From: Gaiellasilicea sp033857955 | GTDB lineage: Bacteria; Actinomycetota; Thermoleophilia; Gaiellales; Gaiellaceae | Direction of reading: 5' to 3' | Assembly (NCBI GenBank): GCA_033857955.1 | Contig: JAWVCW010000001.1 | Span: 12,143 to 76,142 of the forward strand | Length of the DNA stretch: 64,000 nt | Shown here: positions 39,923-48,688 of the stretch, in pieces | How the letters are laid out: each line of letters begins with the position of its first letter | Numbering within the stretch: position 1 is the first letter of the stretch | Translations under genes and position numbers: made by a program | The notes under the pieces: model-generated | The model's database searches: none | Told to the model about the DNA's origin: nothing | Seen by the model: only the letters and a program-made list of their open reading frames with translations

Positions 39923-41125
39923 GTGCGCGACCACTCCTCCGACGTCGACCGCCTCGCCGATCTTCTGGTCGGCTTCGGAGCGAACGTGCAGCCGGGGCAG
40001 ATCGTCGGAGTCACTGCCTATCTGGGCATGGAGGACGCAGCCCGCGCCGTGTCCCGTGCGGCGTACGAGCGGGGCGCGAAATACGTCGACGTCTTCTGGT
40101 GGGACCAGCTCGTCAAGCGGGCGCGGCTCGAGCTCGCGGACGAGGACACGCTCGACTACATCCCGCCGTGGCTCGAGCAGCGCATGGAATGGCTGTCGGA
40201 CGAGCGCGCGGCGCGGGTGACGCTGACCGGGACGAGCGCATCCGTCTTCGACGGCCTCGACCCGGCTCGAACCGGTCGCGACATGCTGCCGTACATCTCC
40301 GCTGTCCCTCGGATCGTCAACCTGCGGACGACGAACTGGACGGCCGGCCCGTGCCCGAACCTCGGCTGGGCGGAGCGCGTCCACCCGGAGCTCGAGCCGG
40401 AGGCCGCGCTGGACAAGCTGTGGGAGGAGATCACGTACGTGCTCCGGCTCGACAGCGAGAATCCGGTCGAGGCCTGGCGGGAGCGGATGAAGGTCATCGT
40501 CGCCAGCGCCGACCGGCTGACGAAGCGACGGTTCGACGCGCTCCACCTGCACGGCCCCGGCACCGATCTGACGATCGGCCTGCTCCCGAGCTCGCAGTGG
40601 CTGGGGGCAGACTTCGAGACGGCGGACGGGATCACGCACTACCCGAACCTCCCGACCGAGGAAGTCTTCACGACCCCGGATCCGGAACGGGTCGACGGAC
40701 ACGTGTCAGCCACGATGCCGCTCGAGCTCTACGGCTCGTACATGAACGGGATTCGGATCGAGTTCGAGGGCGGCCGGGCAGTCAAGATCGACGCCGACCA
40801 GGGCGCAGACGCGCTGCGGGCGACCATCGCGAGAGACGACGGCGCATCACGCTTGGGCGAGATCGCGCTCGTGGACAAGGAGGGGCGGATCGGCCCGCTC
40901 GGCACCGTGTTCTACGAGACGTTGCTGGACGAGAACGCCGCCAGCCACATTGCGCTCGGGAACGCGTACACGTTCCCGGTCGAGGACGAGGCCGACCGCG
41001 AGCGTGTGAACAAGAGCGACATCCACGTCGACTTCATGATCGGGTCGAACGAGCTCGACGTGGACGGGATCACCGGCGACGCCGACCGGGTACCGGTCCT
41101 GCGCGGCGGCGCGTGGCAGATCTGA
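39923..41125 (+). CDS. M29 family aminopeptidase (AmpS/AmpT type)
   Basis: A 400-residue cytoplasmic metallo-aminopeptidase that removes N-terminal residues from peptides. Metal-site motifs are NLPTEEVFTTPD, SRLGEIALVDKEG, FYETLLDENAASHIALGNAY and IHVDFMIGSNELDVDG. GTG start. The GrpB remnant begins inside its last 13 bases. Confidence 0.94.
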   Translation: MRDHSSDVDRLADLLVGFGANVQPGQIVGVTAYLGMEDAARAVSRAAYERGAKYVDVFWWDQLVKRARLELADEDTLDYIPPWLEQRMEWLSDERAARVTLTGTSASVFDGLDPARTGRDMLPYISAVPRIVNLRTTNWTAGPCPNLGWAERVHPELEPEAALDKLWEEITYVLRLDSENPVEAWRERMKVIVASADRLTKRRFDALHLHGPGTDLTIGLLPSSQWLGADFETADGITHYPNLPTEEVFTTPDPERVDGHVSATMPLELYGSYMNGIRIEFEGGRAVKIDADQGADALRATIARDDGASRLGEIALVDKEGRIGPLGTVFYETLLDENAASHIALGNAYTFPVEDEADRERVNKSDIHVDFMIGSNELDVDGITGDADRVPVLRGGAWQI

Positions 41126-41621
41126 TCCGAATCGTCCCGTACGACCCGGCCTGGCCGGATGAGTTCGAAGCGGAGAAGGTACGGCTGGAACCGATCCTCG
41201 CGCCCTGGCTTGCGGGCGGCTTCACCACATCGGCAGCACGAGCGTTCCGGGGCTCGCCGCCAAGCCCGTGATCGACATCCTGGCCGAGGTACGCAGCCTC
41301 GAGGAGAGCAGGGCCGCGATCGAGCCGCTCCACGAGCAGCTCTCCTACTGGTGGGCGCCGTACCGGGAGGAGCGCATGAACTGGTTTTGCAAGCCTCGCC
41401 CGAACAGCGAACCCACCACTTGCACTTGGTCGTCCCGGGCTCGCAGGCGTGGCGCGAGGAGCTCGCATTCCGCGACGCGCTCCGCACCGAGCCGGAGACG
41501 GCGCGCGCCTACGAAAACCTGAAGCTACGCCTCGCCGTCGAGCACCCGCACGACCGTGAGGCGTACACGGTCGCGAAGACCCGAGTTCGTGCTGGATGTC
41601 TTGGCGCGTGTCCTCGACTAG
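41113..41621 (+). pseudogene. GrpB-family (UPF0157) nucleotidyltransferase pseudogene
   Basis: Pieces of one GrpB protein are present in order but in different frames. They are LIRIVPYDPAWPDEFEAEK (41119 on), HHIGSTSVPGLAAKPVIDIL (41230 on), RTHHLHLVVPGSQAWREEL (41412 on) with DREAYTVAKT, and FVLDVLARVLD with stop at 41621. At least three indels separate them. The piece between the second and third is also shortened. Family members carry a nucleotidyltransferase-like fold of uncertain function. The frame breaks would abolish the product. Confidence 0.8.
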
Positions 41622-42220
41622 GCAGTCTTGCCGACGGCGACCGAGTGCAACCGCTCGCGGATCTCCGCGGCCGACTCGCCCAGGTCGTCGAGCCGTGGCA
41701 GCGCGGCGGCGCTCTCGAGGCCGAAAACGCGCTCGAAGAGCGGCGTCGTCCGGTAGCGCACGGCACCGCCGGGGCCGTCGTCGCGTCCTGCCTCTGAGAT
41801 CAGCCCGCGCTCGAGGAGGCCGGCCACGGCCGAGTCGGCGGCGACGCCGCGGATTCGCGCGATCTCCGGTCGGCTGCACGGGCCGAGATAGGCGACGATC
41901 GAAAGCGTCTCGAGCGCTGCCTGCGAGAGCCCCCGCTCGACCGGCCGCTCGAACAGGCGCCCGCAAGCGACCGCAGCCTCGCGCGAGGCGCGGAACGCAT
42001 AGCCGCCCGCGACGTGCTCGAGCACGATGCCGCTCCGACCCTCGCGGAAGCGATCCGAGAGCAGGCCGAGCGCGAGTTCGACCCGCTCGGGGTCGTCGTC
42101 CGCGGCCTCGGCCAGCTCGTCGACGGACAGGGGCGCGGAGGCGACGACGAGCAGCGCCTCGACCGTCCGGGCGAGCTGGTCGACCGGATTGGCGGTGATC
42201 AGGCGGAGCGGGCGATCCAT
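41618..42220 (-). CDS. scpB: Segregation and condensation protein B
   Basis: ScpB is the winged-helix dimer of the SMC-ScpAB condensin. The 200-residue protein shows VEALLVVASAPLSVDELAEA, GGYAFRASREAAV, and the second winged helix LSQAALETLSIVAYLGPCSRPEIARIRG without interruption. It overlaps the end of scpA by 22 bp, which is typical for this pair. Confidence 0.95.
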   Translation of the reverse strand: MDRPLRLITANPVDQLARTVEALLVVASAPLSVDELAEAADDDPERVELALGLLSDRFREGRSGIVLEHVAGGYAFRASREAAVACGRLFERPVERGLSQAALETLSIVAYLGPCSRPEIARIRGVAADSAVAGLLERGLISEAGRDDGPGGAVRYRTTPLFERVFGLESAAALPRLDDLGESAAEIRERLHSVAVGKTA

Positions 42221-42957
42221 TCGCTACCTCTTTCGTCGTGGGGTCGCGAAACCCTGATTGGACTGAACGGTGCTGCTTGATCCAGGGAAATCTCGCCGGC
42301 CTTGCGCAGCTCGAGCAGCGCGAGGAAGGCGACGGCCTGGTCGATGCGGGAGAGCGAGCCGACCTCGGCGTCGAAGTCGAAGACGCGGCGGCGCCTGAGC
42401 ACCGCGCGAAAGCGTTCGAGGAATTGCGCGACCGGCGGGAACCGGATTGCCATGTGCGCGAGCGAGACCTGTGCCGGCGGCTCCGCGAGCAGGCGTAGCG
42501 TCGCGGCAAGCTGCTCCGGATCCTGGGCCGCGAGCTTTCGCTCCGGCTGCGGCGCGAGCGGTGCTGGGCCGACGCGGAAGAAGCGGTCGCGCTCGCCGGC
42601 AAGGCGCTCCGCCAGCCAGGTCGCCGCCTCCTTCATCCGCCGGTACTCGGCGAGCCGGCGCGCAAGCTCCTCTGCGGCCTCCTCCGGCTCGAGCTCGGCG
42701 AGCTCGGCCTCCTCGTCCGGGAAGAGCGCGCGCGCCTTGAGCTCGAGCAGCGCGGCGATCAGGACGAGGAACTCGCCGCACGCCTCCAGGTCGAGCTCCT
42801 CCCGCTCCGCAAGCCTCTCGACGAACGCAACCACGATCGCCGCCATATCGACGTCGGCGGGCTCGAGCTCCTCCTTCAGGAGCAGCGTGAGCAGCAGATC
42901 GAAAGGACCTTCGAACGCGTCGAGGTCCAGCTCAAGTTCTCGGACGACCATGGCCAC
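42199..42957 (-). CDS. scpA: Segregation and condensation protein A
   Basis: ScpA is the kleisin that bridges the SMC heads during chromosome segregation. The 252-residue acidic protein begins with the kleisin N-domain LDAFEGPFDLLLTLLLKEEL and contains LIAALLELKARALFPDEE. The C-terminal winged helix is QAVAFLALLELRKAGEISL. scpB follows directly. smc and parA are not in the window. Confidence 0.95.
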   Translation of the reverse strand: MAMVVRELELDLDAFEGPFDLLLTLLLKEELEPADVDMAAIVVAFVERLAEREELDLEACGEFLVLIAALLELKARALFPDEEAELAELEPEEAAEELARRLAEYRRMKEAATWLAERLAGERDRFFRVGPAPLAPQPERKLAAQDPEQLAATLRLLAEPPAQVSLAHMAIRFPPVAQFLERFRAVLRRRRVFDFDAEVGSLSRIDQAVAFLALLELRKAGEISLDQAAPFSPIRVSRPHDERGSEWIARSA

Positions 42958-42967
42958 TCAAGTGAGG

Positions 42968-43861
42968 CTAGCGACGGGGTCGGACGCGGCTGCGCGGGAC
43001 GGCCATCGTCGGCGGCGGCTCGGCCTTGGGCTCGCGGCGAAGCCGGCGCCGGCCCCCGCGCCCACGCATGAATTGCCACCAGATGAAGAAGGCGGTGGAG
43101 AGAACGAAGAGGATCGCCGACACCCAGGCGTTCACACGCAGGCCTGCGATCTCCGAGGACGGATCGATCCGGAGCGTCTCGAGGTAGAAGCGGAAAGCCG
43201 TGTACAGCGAGATGTAGAGGGCGAACAGCGCAGGCGGGCGGAAGCGGAAACGCCGGTCGAGGATCAGCAGGAGCCCGGCGGCACCGAGATTCCACAAAGC
43301 CTCGTAGAGGAACGTCGGGTGGAAGGTGTCGTTGAAGAGGTAGTTGTCGGGCCGGCGCACGGCGTCGATCTCGAGGCCCCACGGCAGGTCGGTCGGCTTG
43401 CCGAAGAGCTCTTGATTCCACCAGTTGCCGACTCGTCCGATCGCCTGCGCGACCAGGAGCCCCGGCGCTGCTGCATCGAGCAGCGCGGGAACGTTCGCCC
43501 CGGCGCGGTGGGCGATGAACCCGCCGACGAGGACGCCGCCGGCGATGCCACCCCAGATCCCGAGGCCGCCCTCCCAGACGGCGAATGGGCCCCACCACTG
43601 GTCCGGCACCTCGCTCCAACTCGTTGCGAGGTGGTAGAGGCGCGCGCCGACGATCCCCGCGCCGACACCCCAGACGGCGACACGGAAGATCAGATCCCAG
43701 TCACCGCCGCGGGCAACCCAGCGGCGGCCTGTGATCCAGATACACGCCGCGATGCCCGCGAGGAGCATCAGGCCGTACATGTGGATCGTCAGCGGCCCGA
43801 GGCTGATCGTGCCGGACGAGGGCGAGGGAATCGAAGCAAGGAAGGTCAAGGCAGATGGCAT
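42968..43861 (-). CDS. lgt: Prolipoprotein diacylglyceryl transferase
   Basis: Lgt attaches diacylglycerol to the lipobox cysteine of lipoproteins such as the one at 22583. The 297-residue membrane protein has seven hydrophobic segments. The signature AIGRVGNWWNQELFGKPTD is followed by LPWGLEI, then HPTFLYEALWN and FRFYLETLR. The C-terminus is Arg-rich and cytoplasmic. It lies 10 bp before scpA. Confidence 0.96.
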   Translation of the reverse strand: MPSALTFLASIPSPSSGTISLGPLTIHMYGLMLLAGIAACIWITGRRWVARGGDWDLIFRVAVWGVGAGIVGARLYHLATSWSEVPDQWWGPFAVWEGGLGIWGGIAGGVLVGGFIAHRAGANVPALLDAAAPGLLVAQAIGRVGNWWNQELFGKPTDLPWGLEIDAVRRPDNYLFNDTFHPTFLYEALWNLGAAGLLLILDRRFRFRPPALFALYISLYTAFRFYLETLRIDPSSEIAGLRVNAWVSAILFVLSTAFFIWWQFMRGRGGRRRLRREPKAEPPPTMAVPRSRVRPRR

Positions 43862-43885
43862 TCTGCCGAGACTCGCAGACGGAGC

Positions 43886-44129
43886 GCGTTAGAAGGCGAT
43901 GCCTCTAACGCTCCGACGCCCGGCGCGAGCCGGGCGGAGCCGGGCGGTCGCTGCGCTAGAGGCGAAGGCTCTAGTGCTCCGACGCGTTGCTGGGGGTGCC
44001 CGGCCGGAGGGGATGTGCGTAAGCACAGACCCGGAGAGCCGGGCGCGCTCAGCGGCGCGAGCCGGGCGGAGCCGGGCTTCGCCCGGCGGGAGCCCGGCGG
44101 TCGGTGCGCTAGAGCAGTATTTCTAGTGC
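43886..44129. repeat. Cluster of stem-loop repeats between lgt and a small gene
   Basis: Three hairpins with CTAG- or TTAG-type arms lie at 43886-43911 (GCGTTAGA/TCTAACGC), 43953-43977 (GCGCTAGAG/CTCTAGTGC, one G-U) and 44106-44129 (GCGCTAGA/TCTAGTGC). A GC-rich direct repeat starting GGCGCGAGCCGGGC occupies 43922-43945 and 44054-44077. The second copy runs into GCCCGGCGGGAGCC, as in the element at 12884. No gene is visible in 43862-44108. The cluster may stop transcription from the small gene and lgt region. Confidence 0.6.
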
Positions 44130-44312
44130 TAGCTCGGGAGCGCAGCCGTTTCGCAGCAGGTCGATCGCGAAGTGGAGATCGACGTCACCCCGGCCCGCCA
44201 GCAGCGAGGCGGCAGCTTGCTCGAAGCCCGCCCGCTCGAGTTCCTCGGCACGCCAGCGCGCGATCCGCTCCTGCTCCGTTTCCGTTCTGGTCAGTTCTGC
44301 CGCAGCCATCAT
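44109..44312 (-). CDS. Small conserved-looking protein, unknown function
   Basis: A 67-residue protein (MMAAAELTRTETEQERIARW to ELALEILL). A WRAEELERAGFEQAAASLL helix is followed by DVDLHFAIDLLRNGCAPELAL. The spacing of DVDLH and GC-PELA looks like a real fold rather than chance. The ATG at 44312 has GGAGG five bases upstream; longer in-frame reading lacks this. No role known. Confidence 0.65.
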   Translation of the reverse strand: MMAAAELTRTETEQERIARWRAEELERAGFEQAAASLLAGRGDVDLHFAIDLLRNGCAPELALEILL

Positions 44313-44514
44313 TGGTGCCTCCGGTCGTGTTACCCGTAACTTCGTCCAGTAGAGCCCAGAGGTTGTCCCCCTGAAAGGGGATTGCGATGAAGCTTCCGTA
44401 AGTGTTTTGCAAAGTGGCAAACTCGCAAGGTCGATCGCTCTGACCCGAGGCGGGTCGAAACCGAATCGTGGCGGGCCCCGAAGGACCTATCGACCCAGCT
44501 GCGAAAGGATCACA

Positions 44515-44931
44515 ATGAGACCCAAGTACGTCGCCGCCGGCCTGCTGGTTGCGCTTCTTCCCGTGGCAGTCGCGTCAGGAGCCTTGCAGAAGGGCGGGAC
44601 CTCGCTCCATGCCACCTTGACCGGCAAGGTCGAGGTGCCCAAGGGTGACCCCGACGGCCGCGGCACGGCTGAGATCAAGATCACCGGCACGAAGGTGTGC
44701 TGGGAGATCAAGGCAACGAAGGTGGGGAGTCTGTCTGCAGCCCATATCCACAAGGGCAAGGCAGGGGTCGCCGGGCCGGTCGTCGTCCCGTTCGGCAAGA
44801 CCTACAAGTCCAAGGGATGCACCACCGCCGCGGTCGCTGCAGCGATCAAGAAGAACCCGGGCGCGTACTACGTCAACGTTCACAACGCGAAGTACCCCGC
44901 CGGGGCCCTTCGCGGCCAGCTTCACAGCTAG
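44515..44931 (+). CDS. Secreted CHRD-domain protein
   Basis: A 138-residue secreted protein. The signal peptide (MRPKYVAAGLLVALLPVAVA) leads into a CHRD domain: ATLTGKVEVP, GRGTAEIKITGTKVCWEI, AAHIHKGKAGVAGPVVVPF, and AYYVNVHNAKYPAGALRGQL. Such domains are found in extracellular proteins and bind through the HIH and NVHN-type motifs; the ligand is unknown. A GAAAGGA ribosome binding site precedes the ATG at 44515; an upstream ATG in frame lacks the signal peptide. Confidence 0.88.
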   Translation: MRPKYVAAGLLVALLPVAVASGALQKGGTSLHATLTGKVEVPKGDPDGRGTAEIKITGTKVCWEIKATKVGSLSAAHIHKGKAGVAGPVVVPFGKTYKSKGCTTAAVAAAIKKNPGAYYVNVHNAKYPAGALRGQLHS

Positions 44932-44934
44932 TCG

Positions 44935-46020
44935 TCAGGCGCAAGAGTGCGGCGCGGAGCCGACGACGACCGGCACGCGCTGCACTGCATTGTTGCAGAA
45001 GCCGTCGAGGTTCCACTGCGAGCTGTCCGGCTGGGTCTGCCCCTTCGCGTCGGTCGCCCGGCAACAGACTTCGTGCTCGCCGGGCTCGGCCAGCCAGTCG
45101 AATGTCCAGCCCACCCAGCCGAACTCGGAGACGGGCTCGCCGAGGTTCGCGCCGCCCCAGGTGCCGCCCCCGTCCACGCTCACCTCGACACGCTCGATCG
45201 GCCCCCCACCTGACCACGCCCGTCCCTCGACCACGCACGGTCCGGACTCAAGGTATCGCGTCCGCGTGAAGAAGTCGGGGATCCCGGGCGGCACCAGCAA
45301 GGCGCGTGGGAGCATCCTCGTGACCGGTCGGCCGGAGTCCTCCTCGGATTCACGGACGTGGTAGGCGACTTCCTGCTGCCAACCGCGAAACGGCTCGTCG
45401 ACGACGGTGATCGACTGGAGCCACTTGACGTGCGTCATCCCGTACCACCCCGGCACGACCACGCGTAGCGGGAAGCCGTGTTGCGGCGGCAGCGCCTGCC
45501 CGTTGACGGCATAGGCGAGCAGCACGTCGCCGCGCAGCACCTCGGCCAGCGGGAGGCTGCGCTCGTAGAGATGCTCGACGTCTCCCTGAAATCCGCGATC
45601 GAGGCCGGTGAAGACGACCTCGATCCCATCGGTCTCGAGACCTGCTTCCTCGAGGATCGGCGCGAGCGGCGTACCCGTCCATTCGGCGGTGCCGACCGCC
45701 TCCATCAGCCACGGCTGGCTGGCGGCCCGCGGCGAGGTCAGGGCGCGCCCGTTGCCGGCGCACTCGAGCGTCACCGCGACGGTGCGGGACGGCCGTGCCT
45801 TGATCTCGTCGAGAGAGAGGACGAGCGGCCGCTGGAGACGGCCCCCTACCTCCAGCCGCCACGTCTGCTCGTCCACGAGCGGGATATCGAAGTGGATCAG
45901 CAGGTAGTGCAGCCCGATCGGTGTGATCTCGTGCCGCAGGGCTTCGAGCGGCAGAGCGTGATTGCGTGCTGCGAGCTGGAGCTCCTCGAACGTGATGCCG
46001 GCACCGGCAGTCGTCTCCAC
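44935..46020 (-). CDS. Sulfite oxidase-family molybdopterin enzyme
   Basis: A 361-residue protein with the oxidoreductase molybdopterin domain and a C-terminal Mo-co dimerisation domain. The molybdenum-ligand Cys lies in VTLECAGNGRALTSP. HGFPLRVVVPGWYGMTHVKWL and the Ig-like end (VEVSVDGGGTWGGANLG) are typical of sulfite oxidases. No signal peptide or haem domain is visible, so it would be cytoplasmic as read. Plausible activities are sulfite oxidation or another sulfur-oxygen reaction. It ends 3 bp from the convergent CHRD gene. Confidence 0.88.
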   Translation of the reverse strand: METTAGAGITFEELQLAARNHALPLEALRHEITPIGLHYLLIHFDIPLVDEQTWRLEVGGRLQRPLVLSLDEIKARPSRTVAVTLECAGNGRALTSPRAASQPWLMEAVGTAEWTGTPLAPILEEAGLETDGIEVVFTGLDRGFQGDVEHLYERSLPLAEVLRGDVLLAYAVNGQALPPQHGFPLRVVVPGWYGMTHVKWLQSITVVDEPFRGWQQEVAYHVRESEEDSGRPVTRMLPRALLVPPGIPDFFTRTRYLESGPCVVEGRAWSGGGPIERVEVSVDGGGTWGGANLGEPVSEFGWVGWTFDWLAEPGEHEVCCRATDAKGQTQPDSSQWNLDGFCNNAVQRVPVVVGSAPHSCA

Positions 46021-46113
46021 AGCTCGCAGTAAAGCACCGGCGGCGTCGATGCAGAAACCTCCTCGCCCGGTCAGTGGTTGGACTGCCGCCGCGCGTCCAC
46101 GATGTAGAGGTCG

Positions 46114-46631
46114 ATGAAGCGTCTGCGGGTCCTCGCCCTGATCATCTTTCCGGCACTCGCCGTCGTCGGTGCTCGGTCGGCCTCCTCGGCGCCTCCGTCC
46201 ACTGCGGTTGCGAGCAGATCGTCCTCAGGGTCCAGTCGGGCAGCGAGGACGGCTACCGCGTCCTCCTGGGAAAGGTCGCCGTCCCGGACGAACGTCACAC
46301 CAGCCAGGCTGCGTTCCGCAGAAACGGGAAGCGCTGGCCGTACTTTCGTCAGGTCGGGATCGTGGTTCGCGGTGGCGCCTCGCCGGTCACGATCACGGTC
46401 CCTGAAGGCTGGCGCCACCGCGTCGCGATCTCGTGGGGCAATACGCCCGCCGTCAGCTCCCTCCAGATCGCCTCCTGCGGAGCGTCCGAGTCGAAACCGT
46501 GGAACGCCTACGCTGGCGGGTTCTATCTCCGCTCGCGGGCTGATTGCGTGCCGCTGCTCCTCCAGGTGGGCGGGCGCAGCACGAGCGTCCGTCTCGGGGT
46601 CGGCCGGACCTGCGGCGCCCCTCACCGATGA
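46114..46631 (+). pseudogene. Secreted hypothetical protein with a frameshift
   Basis: A signal peptide (MKRLRVLALIIFPALAVVGA, start 46114) is in one frame. The mature part is in another: CGCEQIVLRVQSGSEDGYRV, VPDERHTSQAAF, VTITVPEGWRHRVAISWGN, WNAYAGGFYLRSRADCVPLL, ending at 46631. The switch lies near 46165-46200 (GC-rich, CCTCCTCGGCGCC). Four cysteines in the mature part could form disulfides. One indel would restore the gene, so it is either a recent pseudogene or a sequencing error. Family not recognised. Confidence 0.65.
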
Positions 46632-46689
46632 GCGCCTGGGCAACGTAGGCGACGCACGCGCAGCCGCCGAGGTCCATGATCCAGTCGGC

Positions 46690-47514
46690 GTGGATTTCCT
46701 GAGTCTGCTGTGGCTCTTCTTCATCCTGAGCTCGCTGCAGCCGCTCGCGCAGAAGCAGATGCTCATGCTCTCCCGGCGCCGGGCGCTGGAGGCGCTCGCG
46801 AAGAAGCGTGACGCGACCATGATCACGCTGATCCACCGGCAGGAGACGATGTCGCTGTTCGGGTTCCCGCTCGTGCGGTACATCGACATCGACGACTCCC
46901 AGAGTGTCCTGCGCGCGATCCGGAGCACGGAGAAGGGTCGTACGATCGAGATCGTCCTCCACACTCCGGGCGGGCTCGTGCTCGCCGCAAGCCAGATCGC
47001 CAAGGCGCTGCGGGACCACGACGGCCGGGTGGTCGCTGTCGTCCCGCACTATGCGATGAGCGGCGGCACGCTGATCGCACTCGCGGCGGATGAGATCGTG
47101 CTGGAGGCGCACGCCGCGCTCGGTCCGATCGACCCGCAGCTCGGCGAGTTCGCGGCCGCGTCGCTCGTCGAGGTCGCGTCGATGCCGGGCCGCCACGACG
47201 ACCGGACGCTGCTCATGGCCGACACCGGCCGCAAGGCGCTGCGCCAGATGAACGTGCTCGCCACGCAGTTGCTCGAGCACCACACGACGCCGGACCGCGC
47301 GCGCGACCTCGCCTATCTGTTGTCTCAGGGCGTCTGGACGCACGACCACCCGCTCCTCCCATCGGAGCTGGAGAGTCTGGGGCTTCCGGTCCGGGTCGGC
47401 GTTCCGAACGAGGAGCGCGTCCTGATGGACCTCTACCCGCAGCCACGGGGGCGGGAGCCGGCGGTAGAGTTCGTCCCCGTTCCCGGGAGGCGTGCCTCGC
47501 GCCGGCAGGGCTGA
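46690..47514 (+). CDS. Membrane-anchored ClpP-like serine protease (SDH proteinase family)
   Basis: A 274-residue protein with one N-terminal membrane helix (VDFLSLLWLFFILSSLQPL). A ClpP/crotonase-fold domain follows: EIVLHTPGGLVLAASQIAKAL, then the nucleophile region PHYAMSGGTLIALAADEIVL, and ALGPIDPQLGEF. It matches the serine dehydrogenase proteinase family, related to signal peptide peptidase SppA. The catalytic Ser is in AMSGGT. A GTG at 46690 is chosen as start; a longer frame would run through the preceding gene. Confidence 0.85.
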   Translation: MDFLSLLWLFFILSSLQPLAQKQMLMLSRRRALEALAKKRDATMITLIHRQETMSLFGFPLVRYIDIDDSQSVLRAIRSTEKGRTIEIVLHTPGGLVLAASQIAKALRDHDGRVVAVVPHYAMSGGTLIALAADEIVLEAHAALGPIDPQLGEFAAASLVEVASMPGRHDDRTLLMADTGRKALRQMNVLATQLLEHHTTPDRARDLAYLLSQGVWTHDHPLLPSELESLGLPVRVGVPNEERVLMDLYPQPRGREPAVEFVPVPGRRASRRQG

Positions 47515-47551
47515 GCGGCCCGCGGAGGGCACGCGCCTCGCAGGCGGAGCT

Positions 47552-47938
47552 TCAGACGGCGACGATCAGAACGGGCTTGAAGGTGTGCACTCTGGCGCAC
47601 TCCTTCACCGGGAACCCGTCGTAGACACCGAGCGAGTAGCGGCCGGCCTGCGGGAAGACGACCCGGGCGCGGTACGACCCGACCGTGCCCGTCTTCTTCC
47701 CCTTGAAGACGAACAGCTTGCCGCCGGCGTTGCGGATCCGCACCTCCGGCCTCGCATCGGGCATCGGCGTCCGGCCGTGCTGCAGCACGCGGATCGTGAC
47801 GATCCATGGCTTGCCGGCCGCATGCCCGGCCTTCGGCAAGGAGCTGAGACCCACGGTCGCCATGCAGCCTGCCTGCGCGACGCCGGCCAGCGCGAACGCG
47901 GCGACGACCGTCGCGACCAGGACGAGGAGCTTCTTCAT
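47552..47938 (-). CDS. Secreted beta-sandwich protein, unknown function
   Basis: A 128-residue secreted protein. The signal peptide MKKLLVLVATVVAAFALAGV ends near AQA, and the mature part begins GCMATVGLS. The domain (WIVTIRVLQHGRTPMPDARP, SYRARVVFPQAGRYSLGVYD) resembles YtkA/FixH-type or other Ig-like secreted domains. Two cysteines at the ends could form a disulfide. It lies downstream of the anti-sigma gene and may belong to that regulon. Confidence 0.7.
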   Translation of the reverse strand: MKKLLVLVATVVAAFALAGVAQAGCMATVGLSSLPKAGHAAGKPWIVTIRVLQHGRTPMPDARPEVRIRNAGGKLFVFKGKKTGTVGSYRARVVFPQAGRYSLGVYDGFPVKECARVHTFKPVLIVAV

Positions 47939-47995
47939 GCGGACCTCCGGAGTGGGGTGACGAACGGAATACACCGCGCGGCGTGCGCCGGTTCC

Positions 47996-48688
47996 CTACT
48001 CGACCGACCTGGCGAGCACGAGCGCCTCGCCCACGGTGATGTCGCCCTCGAGCCGGAGCAGGAGCGGGCCACGGTTCCAGAGGAGGACGGTGCCCGCGAG
48101 GTACGTCTTCTCGTCCCTGATCCCGCCGTTCTCGTCGCGGAACATGACGAAATGGTCGGCGCCGGTGATGAAGAGCCCTGGCTCGCCCTTCACGGTCACG
48201 TAGCGGACGGTCGTCCCGGGGCCGCCCGTCTTCTTGACGAACCCCTCGAAGATCGCGCCGCGCGCCTGCGAAAGCACAAGTCTCGGCCGCGACGGATTGC
48301 CGTAGACGACCGACGCGAGCCCGTCCGGACGCACGAAGATCGCGTCCGGCTCGCTGCCGAGATCGAGCAGCCGGAAGCCGGTTCGCCGCTCGACTTCCTC
48401 GCGACTGACACGCTCGCCGAAGTCGAGCCGTTGCGCCCTCACGTCCGGAAGCGTCTGGACTCGCTCTACCGTCGCGCCGCGGATGTGGAAGATCTCGAGG
48501 AAGGCGCTACGGGCGCCCGGCGAGAGAGCGAGCACGCCGGCCAGCACCGCGAGCAGGACCGCGAGACCGAGCGCAAGCGAACGCAGGCGCCGCACGCGTC
48601 GGCGCTCGAAGCCGAGGTCGAAGCGAGGCGTCCCCGGGTAAGCGACCTCGCCGCCGAGGTCCCGCAGGCGTCGCTCGAGCTCGTTCAT
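47996..48688 (-). CDS. Anti-sigma-like membrane protein
   Basis: A 230-residue protein with a short cytoplasmic head (MNELERRLRDLGGEVAYP), one membrane helix (about 33-52, LALGLAVLLAVLAGVLAL) and a beta-rich outer domain (to LEGDITVGEALVLARSVE). The layout is that of anti-sigma factors or DUF4367-type sensors. No ZAS-type zinc motif is seen. It is translationally coupled (ATGA) to the ECF sigma gene, so it is probably its regulator. Confidence 0.75.
   Translation of the reverse strand: MNELERRLRDLGGEVAYPGTPRFDLGFERRRVRRLRSLALGLAVLLAVLAGVLALSPGARSAFLEIFHIRGATVERVQTLPDVRAQRLDFGERVSREEVERRTGFRLLDLGSEPDAIFVRPDGLASVVYGNPSRPRLVLSQARGAIFEGFVKKTGGPGTTVRYVTVKGEPGLFITGADHFVMFRDENGGIRDEKTYLAGTVLLWNRGPLLLRLEGDITVGEALVLARSVE

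Noticed and set aside
41113..41280. A separate small gene read from the end of the M29 peptidase
   Set aside because: It is the first fragment of the GrpB pseudogene and loses the family frame at about 41230.
44329..44340. GTTAC-CC-GTAAC palindrome near the small gene start
   Set aside because: Only 12 bp; could be chance, and it has no shared flank with the other palindromes.
44395..44514. Possible c-di-GMP (GEMM) riboswitch before the CHRD gene, from GCAAAGTGGCAAACTCGCAAG
   Set aside because: It lacks the second conserved block (GGGACGCAAAGCC-like) and the pairing pattern; only short shared words remain.
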